DNA of 64,000 nucleotides, from positions 2,253,501 to 2,317,500 of the forward strand of contig NZ_CP029797.1 of assembly GCF_003268595.1 (NCBI RefSeq), read 5' to 3'. Position numbers and translations under genes: made by a program. How positions within the stretch are numbered: the first letter of the stretch is position 1; every line of letters begins with the position of its first letter. Positions 47,372 to 55,223 of this stretch are shown one piece after another. Origin of the DNA: Paraliobacillus zengyii (GTDB lineage: Bacteria > Bacillota > Bacilli > Bacillales > Amphibacillaceae). The notes beneath the pieces were generated by a model. It was given only the letters and a program-made list of their open reading frames with translations. It ran no database searches and had not been told where the DNA came from.

Positions 47372-47907
47372 TTAAAGTTTTTCATTGCTTTATCCATACC
47401 ATCTTGATCAATACCAATGTATCGTAGCGTAATATCTGGAGATGAGTGGTTAAATATCTTTTGTAACATGGCCACGTCTTTTGACTGCTTATAAAAATGA
47501 TATCCAAATGTCTTTCTTAACGTATGTGTGCCTATTTCTTCTAAATCCACATACTCTGCAGCTTCACGTAATATTTTATATGCCATGCTTCTACCAATGG
47601 GCTTGTTAACGCCTTCTCTACTTTTAAATAAAAATTCATAGTCTTCTTTTCCATCAATGTATATTCTTAATTCCCGTTTTAAAGCAGGTGTCATTTCAAT
47701 GCGCTTTTGTTTATTAGTCTTTAATTCCTTTATATTAAAATATGACTGCTTTGTATCACTAACACGTAATGGAAGAATATCCGATATTCGCAAGCCACTG
47801 TTTATACCCGTAACGAAAAGCATATAATTCCGTTCACTTTTTGATTTAAAGTAGTGCTTTATTGTCCTGATTAACTCTGGATCTCTAATGGGTTGAACAA
47901 AATTCAT
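47365..47907 (-). CDS. Tyrosine recombinase, catalytic domain only
   Basis: 180 residues that consist only of a catalytic domain with all expected residues: Arg40 (SGLRISD), Lys66, His128/Arg131 (THTLRKTFGYH), His154 (FNHSSPD) and Tyr163 (RYIGI). The core-binding N-terminal domain of normal integrases is absent. Genes like this often sit beside ArpU in Firmicutes prophages; the role is not established (late-switch recombination or a regulatory function are possibilities). ATGA overlap with arpU. Confidence 0.85.
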   Translation of the reverse strand: MNFVQPIRDPELIRTIKHYFKSKSERNYMLFVTGINSGLRISDILPLRVSDTKQSYFNIKELKTNKQKRIEMTPALKRELRIYIDGKEDYEFLFKSREGVNKPIGRSMAYKILREAAEYVDLEEIGTHTLRKTFGYHFYKQSKDVAMLQKIFNHSSPDITLRYIGIDQDGMDKAMKNFKI

Positions 47908-48353
47908 GCTCTTCTCTCCTCCTCATAAACTTCAATATGCATAATAAATGCTAACTTATAAAAGGCTCTAGATTTGATACGATAGTACTTTCTTTCACTG
48001 AATCCTAAGTCGTTATACACTTCATAATCATAGATATCATCTTCCTGCAAATAACGGTTGATAATTACTGTTCGTTCTTGGTATGCCAAACGATTAACAG
48101 ATCGTTGCACCCACCTAATAAAATCACGACGTTTCTTCTCATGATCTATACGTTTGATTGCAATATCTTCTGTCGAAGAATGGAACTGATTATTCATTGT
48201 TGGTGGTGTAATCGTGAATGATGCAGTTATTTTGGGTTGTAATTCCTCAGGGTCCATTAATAGAAAAAACTTATATTTCTCTAGGATACTTTCCACCGCA
48301 TTACGCGTTTGTAATCTATTAATCTTTGGAAGGTTAAAATTCATTTGCATCAT
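47904..48353 (-). CDS. arpU: ArpU-family late transcription regulator
   Basis: 149 residues with a long N-terminal region and a sigma-factor-like C-terminal half: RNAVESILEKYKFFLLMDP, SVNRLAYQERTVIINRYLQE, DYEVYNDLGFSERKYYRIKS. ArpU-like proteins control late genes in Firmicutes phages. Position just before the packaging genes fits, although here the Gabija cassette separates it from them. Confidence 0.88.
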   Translation of the reverse strand: MMQMNFNLPKINRLQTRNAVESILEKYKFFLLMDPEELQPKITASFTITPPTMNNQFHSSTEDIAIKRIDHEKKRRDFIRWVQRSVNRLAYQERTVIINRYLQEDDIYDYEVYNDLGFSERKYYRIKSRAFYKLAFIMHIEVYEEERRA

Positions 48354-48464
48354 TTATCTCCCTTTCGTGTTTTTACTTTAAAAATCTGTACAGCGTCAAT
48401 AATGGCCAGCAGAAAACCACATAAAGCAAAAAGTATACAAATATTATTCCTCCTAAAAAGAAAA

Positions 48465-48513
48465 AGGACACTAACTAAGCAACTGCATACGCAGCATACT
48501 CAATAAGTGTCCT
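48465..48513 (-). terminator. Terminator after the methyltransferase-side transcript
   Basis: AGGACACT / AGTGTCCT with an inner CTGC/GCAG hairpin, followed on the minus strand by TTTTCTTTTT. It ends the early transcript after the methyltransferase. The 110 bp beyond it, up to arpU, hold no gene I can support. Confidence 0.75.
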
Positions 48514-48549
48514 CCAGTTAACTGGTAGAACTAAATTAATTAGTTTCTT

Positions 48550-49323
48550 CTATCCTTTAGTGATATTTACTAATGGTAATTCTAATTTCTCTCGGTTTAT
48601 ATTAATTCGATTCATACCTTTAATGCAATATTCTTCTTCTAGCTCAAACCCAATCCAATTTCTTTTGGTATTGTCACAAGCAACTGCAGTCGTGAATGAT
48701 CCCATACAATTATCAAGAACAACATCTCCTCTGTTTGTGTATGTTTTAATTAGGTGTTCAAACAGAACCAATGGTTTTTGAGTAGGATGAAACGTCTTAC
48801 TATCTCTAGAGAAATCAAGAATAGATTTAGGATAGTTTGTATGTGTCGTTGTATATTCTTTCATCAAGCTTGTATCGTTTTCTTTAAATATACCACCAAT
48901 CTTTTTACGTTGTCCTTTTCTAACCTTCAAAAGCGGAACTACTCCCTGCGGATGATAAGTAGGCAACTTTTTATAAAATACACAGATATTTTCATGATTT
49001 TTTAAAGGCATTTTTTTTGCATTTTGAAAACCTGTCGTATGCTTTCCTTTTTTCCAAATCCATTCATAACGGAACCAACTCATATTACTCCCTATTAACT
49101 TAGTAGTAAATGGTTGGCTTGCGGTTAGCACAATAGCTCCATTATCTTTTATAACTCTTTTATATTGTTTCCACAAACTATCAAACGGAATTATTTCATC
49201 CCATCTACAGTTAGTAGTGCCATATGGCAAGTCACATAGAATCATATTAACTGATTTGTTAGGTATTTGTTTCATCCCTTCAATACAATCCATATTGTAA
49301 ATCACATTTTGCTTAATATTCAT
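48550..49323 (-). CDS. Solitary DNA N6-adenine (or N4-cytosine) methyltransferase
   Basis: 257 residues. The catalytic motif CDLPYGTTNCRWD (motif IV) lies near residue 31 and the SAM motif VVLDNCMGSFTTAVAC near residue 203, with HPTQKP before it, so the order is of the beta class. No restriction enzyme is nearby. Such orphan phage methylases protect phage DNA or affect regulation. ATG after GAGAGGGG. Confidence 0.88.
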   Translation of the reverse strand: MNIKQNVIYNMDCIEGMKQIPNKSVNMILCDLPYGTTNCRWDEIIPFDSLWKQYKRVIKDNGAIVLTASQPFTTKLIGSNMSWFRYEWIWKKGKHTTGFQNAKKMPLKNHENICVFYKKLPTYHPQGVVPLLKVRKGQRKKIGGIFKENDTSLMKEYTTTHTNYPKSILDFSRDSKTFHPTQKPLVLFEHLIKTYTNRGDVVLDNCMGSFTTAVACDNTKRNWIGFELEEEYCIKGMNRININREKLELPLVNITKG

Positions 49324-49387
49324 TTCTTTTCCCCTCTCAATGTAGTATAATACAGAAGAAGGGAACGTTTGTTCTTTTTTTAGATTT

Positions 49388-49412
49388 TAAGACCTATTTA
49401 GGTCTTTTTTTA
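49388..49412. terminator. Hairpin upstream of the methyltransferase gene
   Basis: AAGACCTA / TAGGTCTT followed by TTTTTTT on the plus strand; on the minus strand the following bases are A-rich, so it stops minus transcripts poorly. It may block plus-strand antisense transcription. Confidence 0.6.
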
Positions 49413-49468
49413 TACTAAAGGATAGTATTAGATATGAATTATTGTTTTTAAGTTGTCAGTTTGAAAGA

Positions 49469-50341
49469 TTAGTCTCTTACTTCAACTATCTTTAATTTCG
49501 AAATTTTTCTTTGTAACGTACCAGCATTTAAAGTGGTTTCTCTAAGTGCAAAAAAAGTTTTCTCAGTTAAATAGGTGTCTTTCAGTTTTTCTTCATTATC
49601 TTTTACCGCAAATTCAAAATTATAATCTCCTACACCTATTCCTGCAGAGGTTTCTAGTACTTTCAGTTTACCTGTGAAGTTTTCAGCATTACTTTTAAAA
49701 ATATATCCTTTAAAACTAATTGTTTCATCTTCTATTCTTGTAATATTTTCAAATAACAATTTTTCTTCCTCTCCTATTATAAGTTTATTGGAGTTATTTC
49801 CTCTTTCATAAACATTAAACGAATCGATCCCTTTTAATGGGTTAATAGATCTTGCCAACTCATCAAAAGTTCTTTGGGATAAACTCGCATATCTAAGTAC
49901 TTCGGGAGCTTCCTCAATTAAAATATCTCCATCACCATTTATTATATTTATATTTCCGTTGTTATCACCACTAGGATACATATTTATTATAATTCCTTGA
50001 CTGTTTAATTCGAATATCTTTTTTAAATACTCATATCCTTTTGTAACTAGATTCCATAAGTCTTTAGGTGTCATGTTTTGAAAAGCAGGAAAAAGAGAAA
50101 GACTTACTCCGGTTAAATGTATTACAAGATCAGCCTCAAATGAGCCTTCTCTTATATCATAAGCTTTAATTTGCAATATTTCCCGATCTTTTTCTGACAT
50201 CTTTTTTCTGTCTTCAATAGTTAAATAAGCTTTGTCTATTAAAGTATGAAAATTATTAAGTCCTTTATTTAAATGAAATAAATTGTAACCGTTATTAAAT
50301 TCTTCTCCAGAAATTTTAAAAGTAAGTTGTGAAGTATCCAA
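49469..50341 (-). CDS. Unknown 290-residue early-region protein
   Basis: TTG start after AAAGGAGAA. Residues 1-100: LTFKISGEEFNNGYNLFHLN, a helical region and DIREGSFEADLVIHLTG. The middle has a Gly/Asn/Asp-rich turn-like stretch (NNGNINIINGDGDILIEEAP); the rest is predicted beta strands, ending AGTLQRKISKLKIVEV. No membrane helix, nuclease or HTH motif seen. It sits between XtrA and the methyltransferase, a position where phages keep accessory genes. I do not recognise it; a defence or counter-defence role is only a possibility. Confidence 0.7.
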   Translation of the reverse strand: MDTSQLTFKISGEEFNNGYNLFHLNKGLNNFHTLIDKAYLTIEDRKKMSEKDREILQIKAYDIREGSFEADLVIHLTGVSLSLFPAFQNMTPKDLWNLVTKGYEYLKKIFELNSQGIIINMYPSGDNNGNINIINGDGDILIEEAPEVLRYASLSQRTFDELARSINPLKGIDSFNVYERGNNSNKLIIGEEEKLLFENITRIEDETISFKGYIFKSNAENFTGKLKVLETSAGIGVGDYNFEFAVKDNEEKLKDTYLTEKTFFALRETTLNAGTLQRKISKLKIVEVRD

Positions 50342-50374
50342 TGGTATTCTCCTTTAATTAAGGACATCGATGTT

Positions 50375-50581
50375 TTAAAAATTCTCTCCTTCTTCCACTT
50401 TCACACGTTTTACAGTGCCTTGATGAGTTATAATTTTTGTTTCACCATGTCCAGGTAAGTAGGTCTTTTTTGCTATACCTTCACAGTATACGACAATAAA
50501 CGGCCAATTTCCTTCTTTTATTGGAATTTCTATGTTAAATTTTTCTGCACCTTGCTTTATAATTAATTTTTCTAATCTCAT
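50375..50581 (-). CDS. xtrA: XtrA-like phage protein
   Basis: 68 residues, MRLEKLIIKQGAEKFNIEIP..., closing with GETKIITHQGTVKRVKVEEG, which strongly resembles the C-terminal signature of PBSX XtrA (also YqaO-type proteins). Function not established. It lies between ssb and the unknown 290-residue gene in the early operon. Confidence 0.85.
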   Translation of the reverse strand: MRLEKLIIKQGAEKFNIEIPIKEGNWPFIVVYCEGIAKKTYLPGHGETKIITHQGTVKRVKVEEGENF

Positions 50582-50663
50582 CTTTTATACACTCACCCTT
50601 AAAAAATTTCTGAAATTCCACTATAGACAATTTAGCTGTAGCTACTTTATATTCCGCTTGTTA

Positions 50664-51014
50664 TTATTGAAATTGTTTAGAAGCGGATGATTTATTTTTT
50701 GATTCTAAGAATTGAACAGATCCAGCAAGTATCTCCGTCACATATACTGTTTTTCCATCTTCCCCTTGAAAGTTATGTGTTTGGATGTGACCGTCTACAC
50801 CAATCATGCTACCTTTCATCATAAACTTAGCTAAATTCTCTGCTGGTTTTCGCCAGATTACGCAATTAACAAAATCAGCTTCTTTATCTCCTTCTTGATT
50901 TGAAAATGGTCGATTAACAGAAATTGTAAATTTTGCTACCGCTACACCATTTGGTGTATAGCGTAAAGCAGGATCTTTCGTTAATCTGCCAACTAGCACT
51001 ACTCTGTTTAACAT
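50664..51014 (-). CDS. ssb: Single-stranded DNA-binding protein
   Basis: 116 residues: [60 protein letters not shown]: a complete OB fold. The C-terminus ends [11 protein letters not shown] and lacks the acidic DDDIPF-type tip that recruits partner proteins in cellular SSB. It binds ssDNA in phage replication and recombination. Confidence 0.93.
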   Translation of the reverse strand: MLNRVVLVGRLTKDPALRYTPNGVAVAKFTISVNRPFSNQEGDKEADFVNCVIWRKPAENLAKFMMKGSMIGVDGHIQTHNFQGEDGKTVYVTEILAGSVQFLESKNKSSASKQFQ

Positions 51015-51031
51015 TTCATCACCACCCTGAC

Positions 51032-51148
51032 TTAAATAAAAACTATATAACTGTACCTACGTGGTTTTGACTTGAATGTTTTAATAATTGTTAGCACATC
51101 ACCATCACTAGTTTCTCTTATATGTTCTTGTACATATAATTTTGTCAT
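51032..51148 (-). CDS. 38-residue hypothetical protein
   Basis: [20 protein letters not shown]..., ending RYSYIVFI. The ATG overlaps the stop of the HNH gene (ATGA) with GGGGAT upstream, so it is translationally coupled. Charged and basic, without a motif. Seen by direct reading; coding status rests on the overlap and ribosome binding site. Confidence 0.5.
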   Translation of the reverse strand: MTKLYVQEHIRETSDGDVLTIIKTFKSKPRRYSYIVFI

Positions 51149-51510
51149 AGCAGATCCCCATCTTTATCAAGTTTATTCTGCTGCCAGTTTTCAAACCATT
51201 TACGCCCTTCACTTGATGGCTCACCATTAGGTCCTTGACACTTGTGATGTGCCCAATCATGGCAAGTTCTACACGTTGTGGCTCCATTATATTTGGTACC
51301 TAACCCGCCTTGACTTTTATAGATAATGTGATGTGGTACATTCTCAATTTTATGACTACCACATTTTACACAACGAGAATTATCACGTATAAAGATTGCT
51401 AGTTTAATAGCTTGTGTAAAATCTTTACTCTTCCGCTTCTTCTTTGATTTCAGTCCTAACTGCTTTGACTTCGGATACGGATGAAATTCATTACTTAGCT
51501 TTATTCCCAT
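51145..51510 (-). CDS. HNH-type nuclease of the early region
   Basis: About 121 residues from MGIKLSNEFHPYPKSKQLGL. The nuclease core is CVKCGSHKIENVPHHIIYKS...CRTCHDWAHHKC: two CxxC pairs and HH. The basic N-terminus (SKKKRKSKDF) could bind DNA. GAGGAAGATAAG precedes the ATG at 51510. Similar small HNH proteins are common in Bacillus phage recombination or replication blocks and act in DNA processing (inference). Confidence 0.82.
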   Translation of the reverse strand: MGIKLSNEFHPYPKSKQLGLKSKKKRKSKDFTQAIKLAIFIRDNSRCVKCGSHKIENVPHHIIYKSQGGLGTKYNGATTCRTCHDWAHHKCQGPNGEPSSEGRKWFENWQQNKLDKDGDLL

Positions 51511-51619
51511 GCTTATCTTCCTCAATCTTTACTTTGAACAACTTTTTATAACATTCCCAACATAGATGACTGCCCCAATGATGCGCTGATTTCTTATTAC
51601 ACTCGACACATTTATTCAC
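51491..51619 (-). CDS. 42-residue zinc-ribbon protein
   Basis: Reads MNKCVECNKKSAHHWGSHLC then WECYKKLFKV...: two CxxC pairs at residues 4/7 and 20/23, a zinc ribbon. GTG start with AGAAGGTG about 6 bp upstream; it overlaps the HNH start by 20 nt. Small zinc-ribbon proteins of this kind occur in phage early regions. Function unknown. Confidence 0.65.
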   Translation of the reverse strand: MNKCVECNKKSAHHWGSHLCWECYKKLFKVKIEEDKHGNKAK

Positions 51620-51632
51620 TTGCAGCACCTTC

Positions 51633-52022
51633 TTATAATTTTATTTGTAGGTCCTCACGCACTCTGCATTTATAAACCCTAGACTGTTGTAGCGCTTTTG
51701 CTTTTCGTATATCACCAACAACTTTATTCACTTCCTGAAGATTGTTACGAAATTTCTTTAAAACCGTCGTAAGCGGTTCAAGTAATTCCAAATCATTCTT
51801 CAGTTTTCTCCGCTTTTCTCGTGCTATTTTTAATTCTTTTGATAAGCGGTACCCATCACTAGCGTTGAAACTAGAAAATTCTATGACATGCAATAAATCT
51901 TGGATTTCTTGATTAATTAGATCTAGTTCTCTTTTGTTTTCATTCATACGATCCGGGACATCACGAACTGCATTCCTTATCATTACTGCCGTTTGTTCGA
52001 CATCAGTAAATAAGTCATCCAT
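51633..52022 (-). CDS. Coiled-coil early phage protein
   Basis: About 129 residues, MDDLFTDVEQTAVMIRNAVR..., dominated by heptad-like helices (ELKIAREKRRKLKNDLELLE). It follows the DnaD-like gene with a few bases between them. Size and position suit small phage replication accessory proteins, but I cannot name a family. Confidence 0.7.
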   Translation of the reverse strand: MDDLFTDVEQTAVMIRNAVRDVPDRMNENKRELDLINQEIQDLLHVIEFSSFNASDGYRLSKELKIAREKRRKLKNDLELLEPLTTVLKKFRNNLQEVNKVVGDIRKAKALQQSRVYKCRVREDLQIKL

Positions 52023-52027
52023 TTCAA

Positions 52028-52966
52028 TCACTCTCGATTCTCTTTTTGCTTGTTATAACTTGCAAGCAAATCACTAACATTAGGCAGATCTTCTTCTTTC
52101 GTTTTCTCGATTGACCGTTCCTTTTGTCGTTTCTCTTTTTGCTGCTTAAACCAGTCTGGAACGATATCTTCCTTGGTACCTCTTCTAGAAAACTTTGATT
52201 CTTGCTTATGCTTGAACTCAGCACTTAGCTGGTTTGCTTCATCAACGTTTTTTATTTTCCGATCAGCCCAGGTCTTCATAATTGCTTTAGCATATGCGTA
52301 AGGTTTTTGGTTTTCCAACGCAATTGTTAGAGCGTGTACAACAAGATCTTCACTGAGGTCCTGAACCCAGTAACCAATCTCTTGAGCAATAAACGGAGAT
52401 AATACTCCCATATTCTTTTGATAAAATTCATAGACATTTTCATTATTATTACGCAAATCGGATTCTTCTTGTTGTTGTTGTTGTTGTTCTTCTTCTTTTT
52501 CTTTTTCTTCTTCTTCTTCTTCTTCTTGTCCACCTATCGTGTACGAGTCGTTATACGTATCGTATAAATCTCTAATTTCTTTCTTCTCGATACGTTCTCC
52601 AACATAAGATATCAACCCATGATCTTTTACCACTTGAAGTTCTGATTTCACACAGTCTAAGACCGGTTTACCTCCACGATTAAAGTTGTATTTACCCCAA
52701 TTTTTAATGGCTAATTCTCGAGTATCTGGATTGTAAGCTACTAATTTATGGTGGTTAATGAAACGATCTAATAATGCATTCACACTCTCAATCGAATGGC
52801 CAATATCAAAAGCTATTTGTTTTTTTGTAATTTGATAAATACCAATTTGTGTTGTTTTGGAGTTCGTCAATAAATATAAAAAGAAAAACTTATCTTCTGG
52901 TGTAAATTCTTCAACTATTTTCGGGTCGTTCCAAAAGTCTGTGTGTACCATTCTAAATTTAGCCAT
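52028..52966 (-). CDS. DnaD-domain replication initiation protein
   Basis: 312 residues from MAKFRMVHTDFWNDPKIVEE, with AAAAGGTGG upstream. The N-terminal winged helix (about 1-115) contains KQIAFDIGHSIESVNALLDR. A low-complexity Glu/Lys then Gln stretch (147-168) links to a DnaD C-terminal domain (NVYEFYQKNMGVLSPFIAQE, EIGYWVQDLSEDLVVHALTI, AYAKAIMKTW). It loads or remodels the phage origin with a helicase loader. No separate loader gene is seen nearby, so the host DnaI/DnaB is probably used. Confidence 0.88.
   Translation of the reverse strand: MAKFRMVHTDFWNDPKIVEEFTPEDKFFFLYLLTNSKTTQIGIYQITKKQIAFDIGHSIESVNALLDRFINHHKLVAYNPDTRELAIKNWGKYNFNRGGKPVLDCVKSELQVVKDHGLISYVGERIEKKEIRDLYDTYNDSYTIGGQEEEEEEEKEKEEEQQQQQQEESDLRNNNENVYEFYQKNMGVLSPFIAQEIGYWVQDLSEDLVVHALTIALENQKPYAYAKAIMKTWADRKIKNVDEANQLSAEFKHKQESKFSRRGTKEDIVPDWFKQQKEKRQKERSIEKTKEEDLPNVSDLLASYNKQKENRE
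52464..52527. repeat. Trinucleotide microsatellite in the DnaD-like gene
   Basis: A run of TTC/TTT and TTG triplets (plus strand), coding for Glu/Lys runs and six Gln in the linker of the replication protein. Such tracts can gain or lose triplets by slippage without breaking the frame. Confidence 0.85.
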
Positions 52967-53003
52967 GTTAACCACCTTTTCTGAATTTGTTGTATAATAG
53001 GGG

Positions 53004-53035
53004 GTAGGATGATGTTGGTGCATCATCCTACGTTT
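53004..53035. promoter_or_regulatory. 11-bp stem-loop between antirepressor and DnaD-like gene
   Basis: GTAGGATGATG / CATCATCCTAC with loop TTGGTG, and GTTTTT after it on the plus strand. TATAAT at 52993-52998 lies just before it on the plus strand. It could be a plus-strand terminator, or an attenuator or processing site in the minus-strand early transcript. It has the same stem length and loop as the hairpin at 21904-21931. Confidence 0.6.
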
Positions 53036-53788
53036 TTAAGCGGATTTATCTAATAATGGATAAATCCCGTGAGACTTTAATATCTCATGAATAAAAAGAC
53101 GTCCTTTTTGGGTCCATCTGGTGTGAAGTTTCGTTCCAGTGGTCCCATCTTTTTTTCTGTATTCTGTTGTTTTGGATTTGGTATACCCACTGCCTTGATG
53201 TTTACCATATAACAACCATTGCCCATTCATTTTGTATTGGACACCAGCTGCATGTAATATGTCATTTAACTTCTTCCCACTCAATGCATAATCTTTTGCT
53301 ATTTGTGTTATGTTTACGGCATCTTTTGATGCAAGTATCTTATCTACGTAATTTACTTTTGGTTCATACTCCTTAACACGTTGTTCAAGCATTAATTTTT
53401 CTTTTTGTTCTTCTATCCAAAGTTGAGCACGTTTTATAGGATCATCAATGGCATAAGAAGCTTGTCCTATTTCATACTTCTCAGTTTTACGAATAGAAGG
53501 AAGTACCTCATGAGTAATCCATCTTTTAAATTGCTTTGCTTCTGGTTTACGGCTTGACAAAACTAAATTGTAAAGCCCGAATTCATTAACACACATTAAG
53601 TGTCTATTCTGCCTACCGTCATTTAAAATGACGCTAGCTTTCTCATCATAATCTAATCGTGTTATTGCTTGTCTGCTATTATTGATTTCTAAAATTTCAC
53701 AAACATCTTTAGCAACAAACCACGGTCCAGTATCTTTCTCAATGATTCTTAATCGGTTCCCTTCAAATACTTTTGTAAATTGATCCAA
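53036..53788 (-). CDS. Phage antirepressor (BRO-N + KilAC/ANT)
   Basis: 250 residues. BRO-N domain: WFVAKDVCEILEINNSRQAI, then NEFGLYNLVLSSRKPEAKQF-KRWITHEVLPSIRK. A linker helix leads to the ANT/KilAC domain: DAVNITQIAKDYALSGKKLN, GVQYKMNGQWLLYGKHQGSG, HTRWTQKGRLFIHEIL. It is expected to antagonise the CI-like repressor or act in DNA-dependent regulation. First in the replication block. Confidence 0.92.
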   Translation of the reverse strand: MDQFTKVFEGNRLRIIEKDTGPWFVAKDVCEILEINNSRQAITRLDYDEKASVILNDGRQNRHLMCVNEFGLYNLVLSSRKPEAKQFKRWITHEVLPSIRKTEKYEIGQASYAIDDPIKRAQLWIEEQKEKLMLEQRVKEYEPKVNYVDKILASKDAVNITQIAKDYALSGKKLNDILHAAGVQYKMNGQWLLYGKHQGSGYTKSKTTEYRKKDGTTGTKLHTRWTQKGRLFIHEILKSHGIYPLLDKSA

Positions 53789-53831
53789 TCCATCACCTTC
53801 TTAGTTTTTTGAAATACCTTCCTGTAATTTA

Positions 53832-54539
53832 TTAAGCAATTATATGGACTTTGCCATCTTGAATTAATTCTTCTAATTCGCTAGATAGATAGTCTTTTAT
53901 GTTATCCATTGCTTCTAGTTGCCAAGCTCCTCCATCCGCTTCAAATAATGCGCATTCAGCCCCATCTCTCATACGAAATACAAATTTCGATTCCGGTTGT
54001 TCCACTTCAGTAAATGTACGGTAAGGTGCTACCATAATTGGATTAGGAACCTTAACATCACCAACCTGTGCAATACCTGTTTTTGCAGTAACAGATTGAC
54101 TAATCCCATCATCACCAATTGTTTGTACATTTTCTTCACGAATATTACCAACTACTTTCAAAACAATTTGACTATCTTCATTCCTCAGAAAGCAAGACTG
54201 TAATTTAATGTTGAAGGCCTCCGCATTATAAAATCGATCAAATTGAAAATCTGGAACAAAAGCATCAGATACTATCCATCTATTCCGCTTAACATCACTA
54301 TTAATAGTTGAAAAAGCAATAACTGTTGTTGGATCCTTTACGTGTATCATTACTTCACCAGTTGAATCGAAATTTGATTTCAGATAACCAACTAGTCCAG
54401 ATAAGCTTTGCACATGTATTGGTTCTCCTATAGGTTCAGTTATTAACTGCACATTACCTGTAGCATAATCTTGGCCATTCACCTGTTTTATTTCTTTATT
54501 TCCTAATCCTACTAAGTATTGCAATGCATCTTTTATCAT
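53832..54539 (-). CDS. Early phage protein paired with the 54539 gene
   Basis: 235 residues, MIKDALQYLVGLGNKEIKQV..., mixed alpha/beta with a long beta-rich centre (SQIVLKVVGNIREENVQTIG) and a Phe/Glu-rich end. Its start overlaps the previous stop by one base, so the two are coupled. Such pairs recur in Firmicutes phages upstream of antirepressor and replication genes and may be linked to recombination, but no activity is known to me. Confidence 0.7.
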   Translation of the reverse strand: MIKDALQYLVGLGNKEIKQVNGQDYATGNVQLITEPIGEPIHVQSLSGLVGYLKSNFDSTGEVMIHVKDPTTVIAFSTINSDVKRNRWIVSDAFVPDFQFDRFYNAEAFNIKLQSCFLRNEDSQIVLKVVGNIREENVQTIGDDGISQSVTAKTGIAQVGDVKVPNPIMVAPYRTFTEVEQPESKFVFRMRDGAECALFEADGGAWQLEAMDNIKDYLSSELEELIQDGKVHIIA

Positions 54540-54928
54540 TATTTTTTGCCTCCTTGTTTTTGAAGGTCAACTATATTTTGACCTCGATCATCTTTTATTT
54601 CGCCTGTATCTGAATCAAAATATGTTTGATCTTTTAAGCCACTCTTTAATTCAGCTGCAGTAGCTACCCCATTTTCATCTCGATCCATAATTAGAGAAGA
54701 TAATACTGCATTACGTGGAGTAAGCGTTGATTTAACTTCAACAACAACGTCAGTAAGTTGACGTCTTTCATCCGCTTTTAAAACTAGATTCACCTGTAAC
54801 TTTCTCTTCTTTTCTGGATCAGTATTTGGATCACCGATGTTTTCTAAAACCTTTTTTAATTCGTAATCAAACTGTTCTGCTAAAGCCCCATTAGCAAATG
54901 TGTTCAAATCGACAATATAATTAGTCAT
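54539..54928 (-). CDS. Phage protein often annotated as replication terminator-like
   Basis: 129 residues: MTNYIVDLNTFANGALAEQF, NIGDPNTDPEKKRKLQVNLV, then an acidic region ending DDRGQNIVDLQKQGGKK. I recognise this as the group annotated replication terminator protein in Bacillus phages, a name with weak support. It is followed by the 235-residue gene with a one-base overlap. Confidence 0.7.
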   Translation of the reverse strand: MTNYIVDLNTFANGALAEQFDYELKKVLENIGDPNTDPEKKRKLQVNLVLKADERRQLTDVVVEVKSTLTPRNAVLSSLIMDRDENGVATAAELKSGLKDQTYFDSDTGEIKDDRGQNIVDLQKQGGKK

Positions 54929-55100
54929 ATTAAATCTCCTTTCGTTTTATATAGGAAATGTATTGTTTTTGGCCACAAAGCATAGCTTCAGAGCTCCTAC
55001 TTCAAGTGACAATTGAATAGCAATGTATTATCGTACATAGCGTTAGCTAGTTAATATAACCTTTCATATCTCTTTACAAAAAGTTATTTCCAATAAATAT

Positions 55101-55223
55101 TTACTCACCTCGATCTAGTTTCTCGTAATTGGCAATCCTGCCGGCCAATACACCTAACATTGCATTCACAACCAGCACAACAGCTGCAGCAATGAATAAT
55201 CCGCTCCCTATACCTTCAAGCAT
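55101..55223 (-). CDS. 40-residue membrane protein of the early region
   Basis: MLEGIGSGLFIAAAVVLVVN... then AGRIANYEKLDRGE. One membrane helix and a charged tail. The ATG lies inside the end of the previous gene with AGTAGGTG upstream, so it is coupled. The start MLEG and general layout recall the 37-residue peptide at 21783. Possible role in superinfection or membrane anchoring; unknown. The gap to 54929 (170 bp) holds nothing clear. Confidence 0.6.
   Translation of the reverse strand: MLEGIGSGLFIAAAVVLVVNAMLGVLAGRIANYEKLDRGE

Noticed and set aside
48378..48460. Short hydrophobic minus-strand reading (LLYVVFCWPLLTLYRFLK) after a GGAGGAAT site
   Set aside because: No ATG, GTG or TTG stands at a proper distance in that frame; the in-frame alternative is only 14 codons. 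Not supported as a gene.
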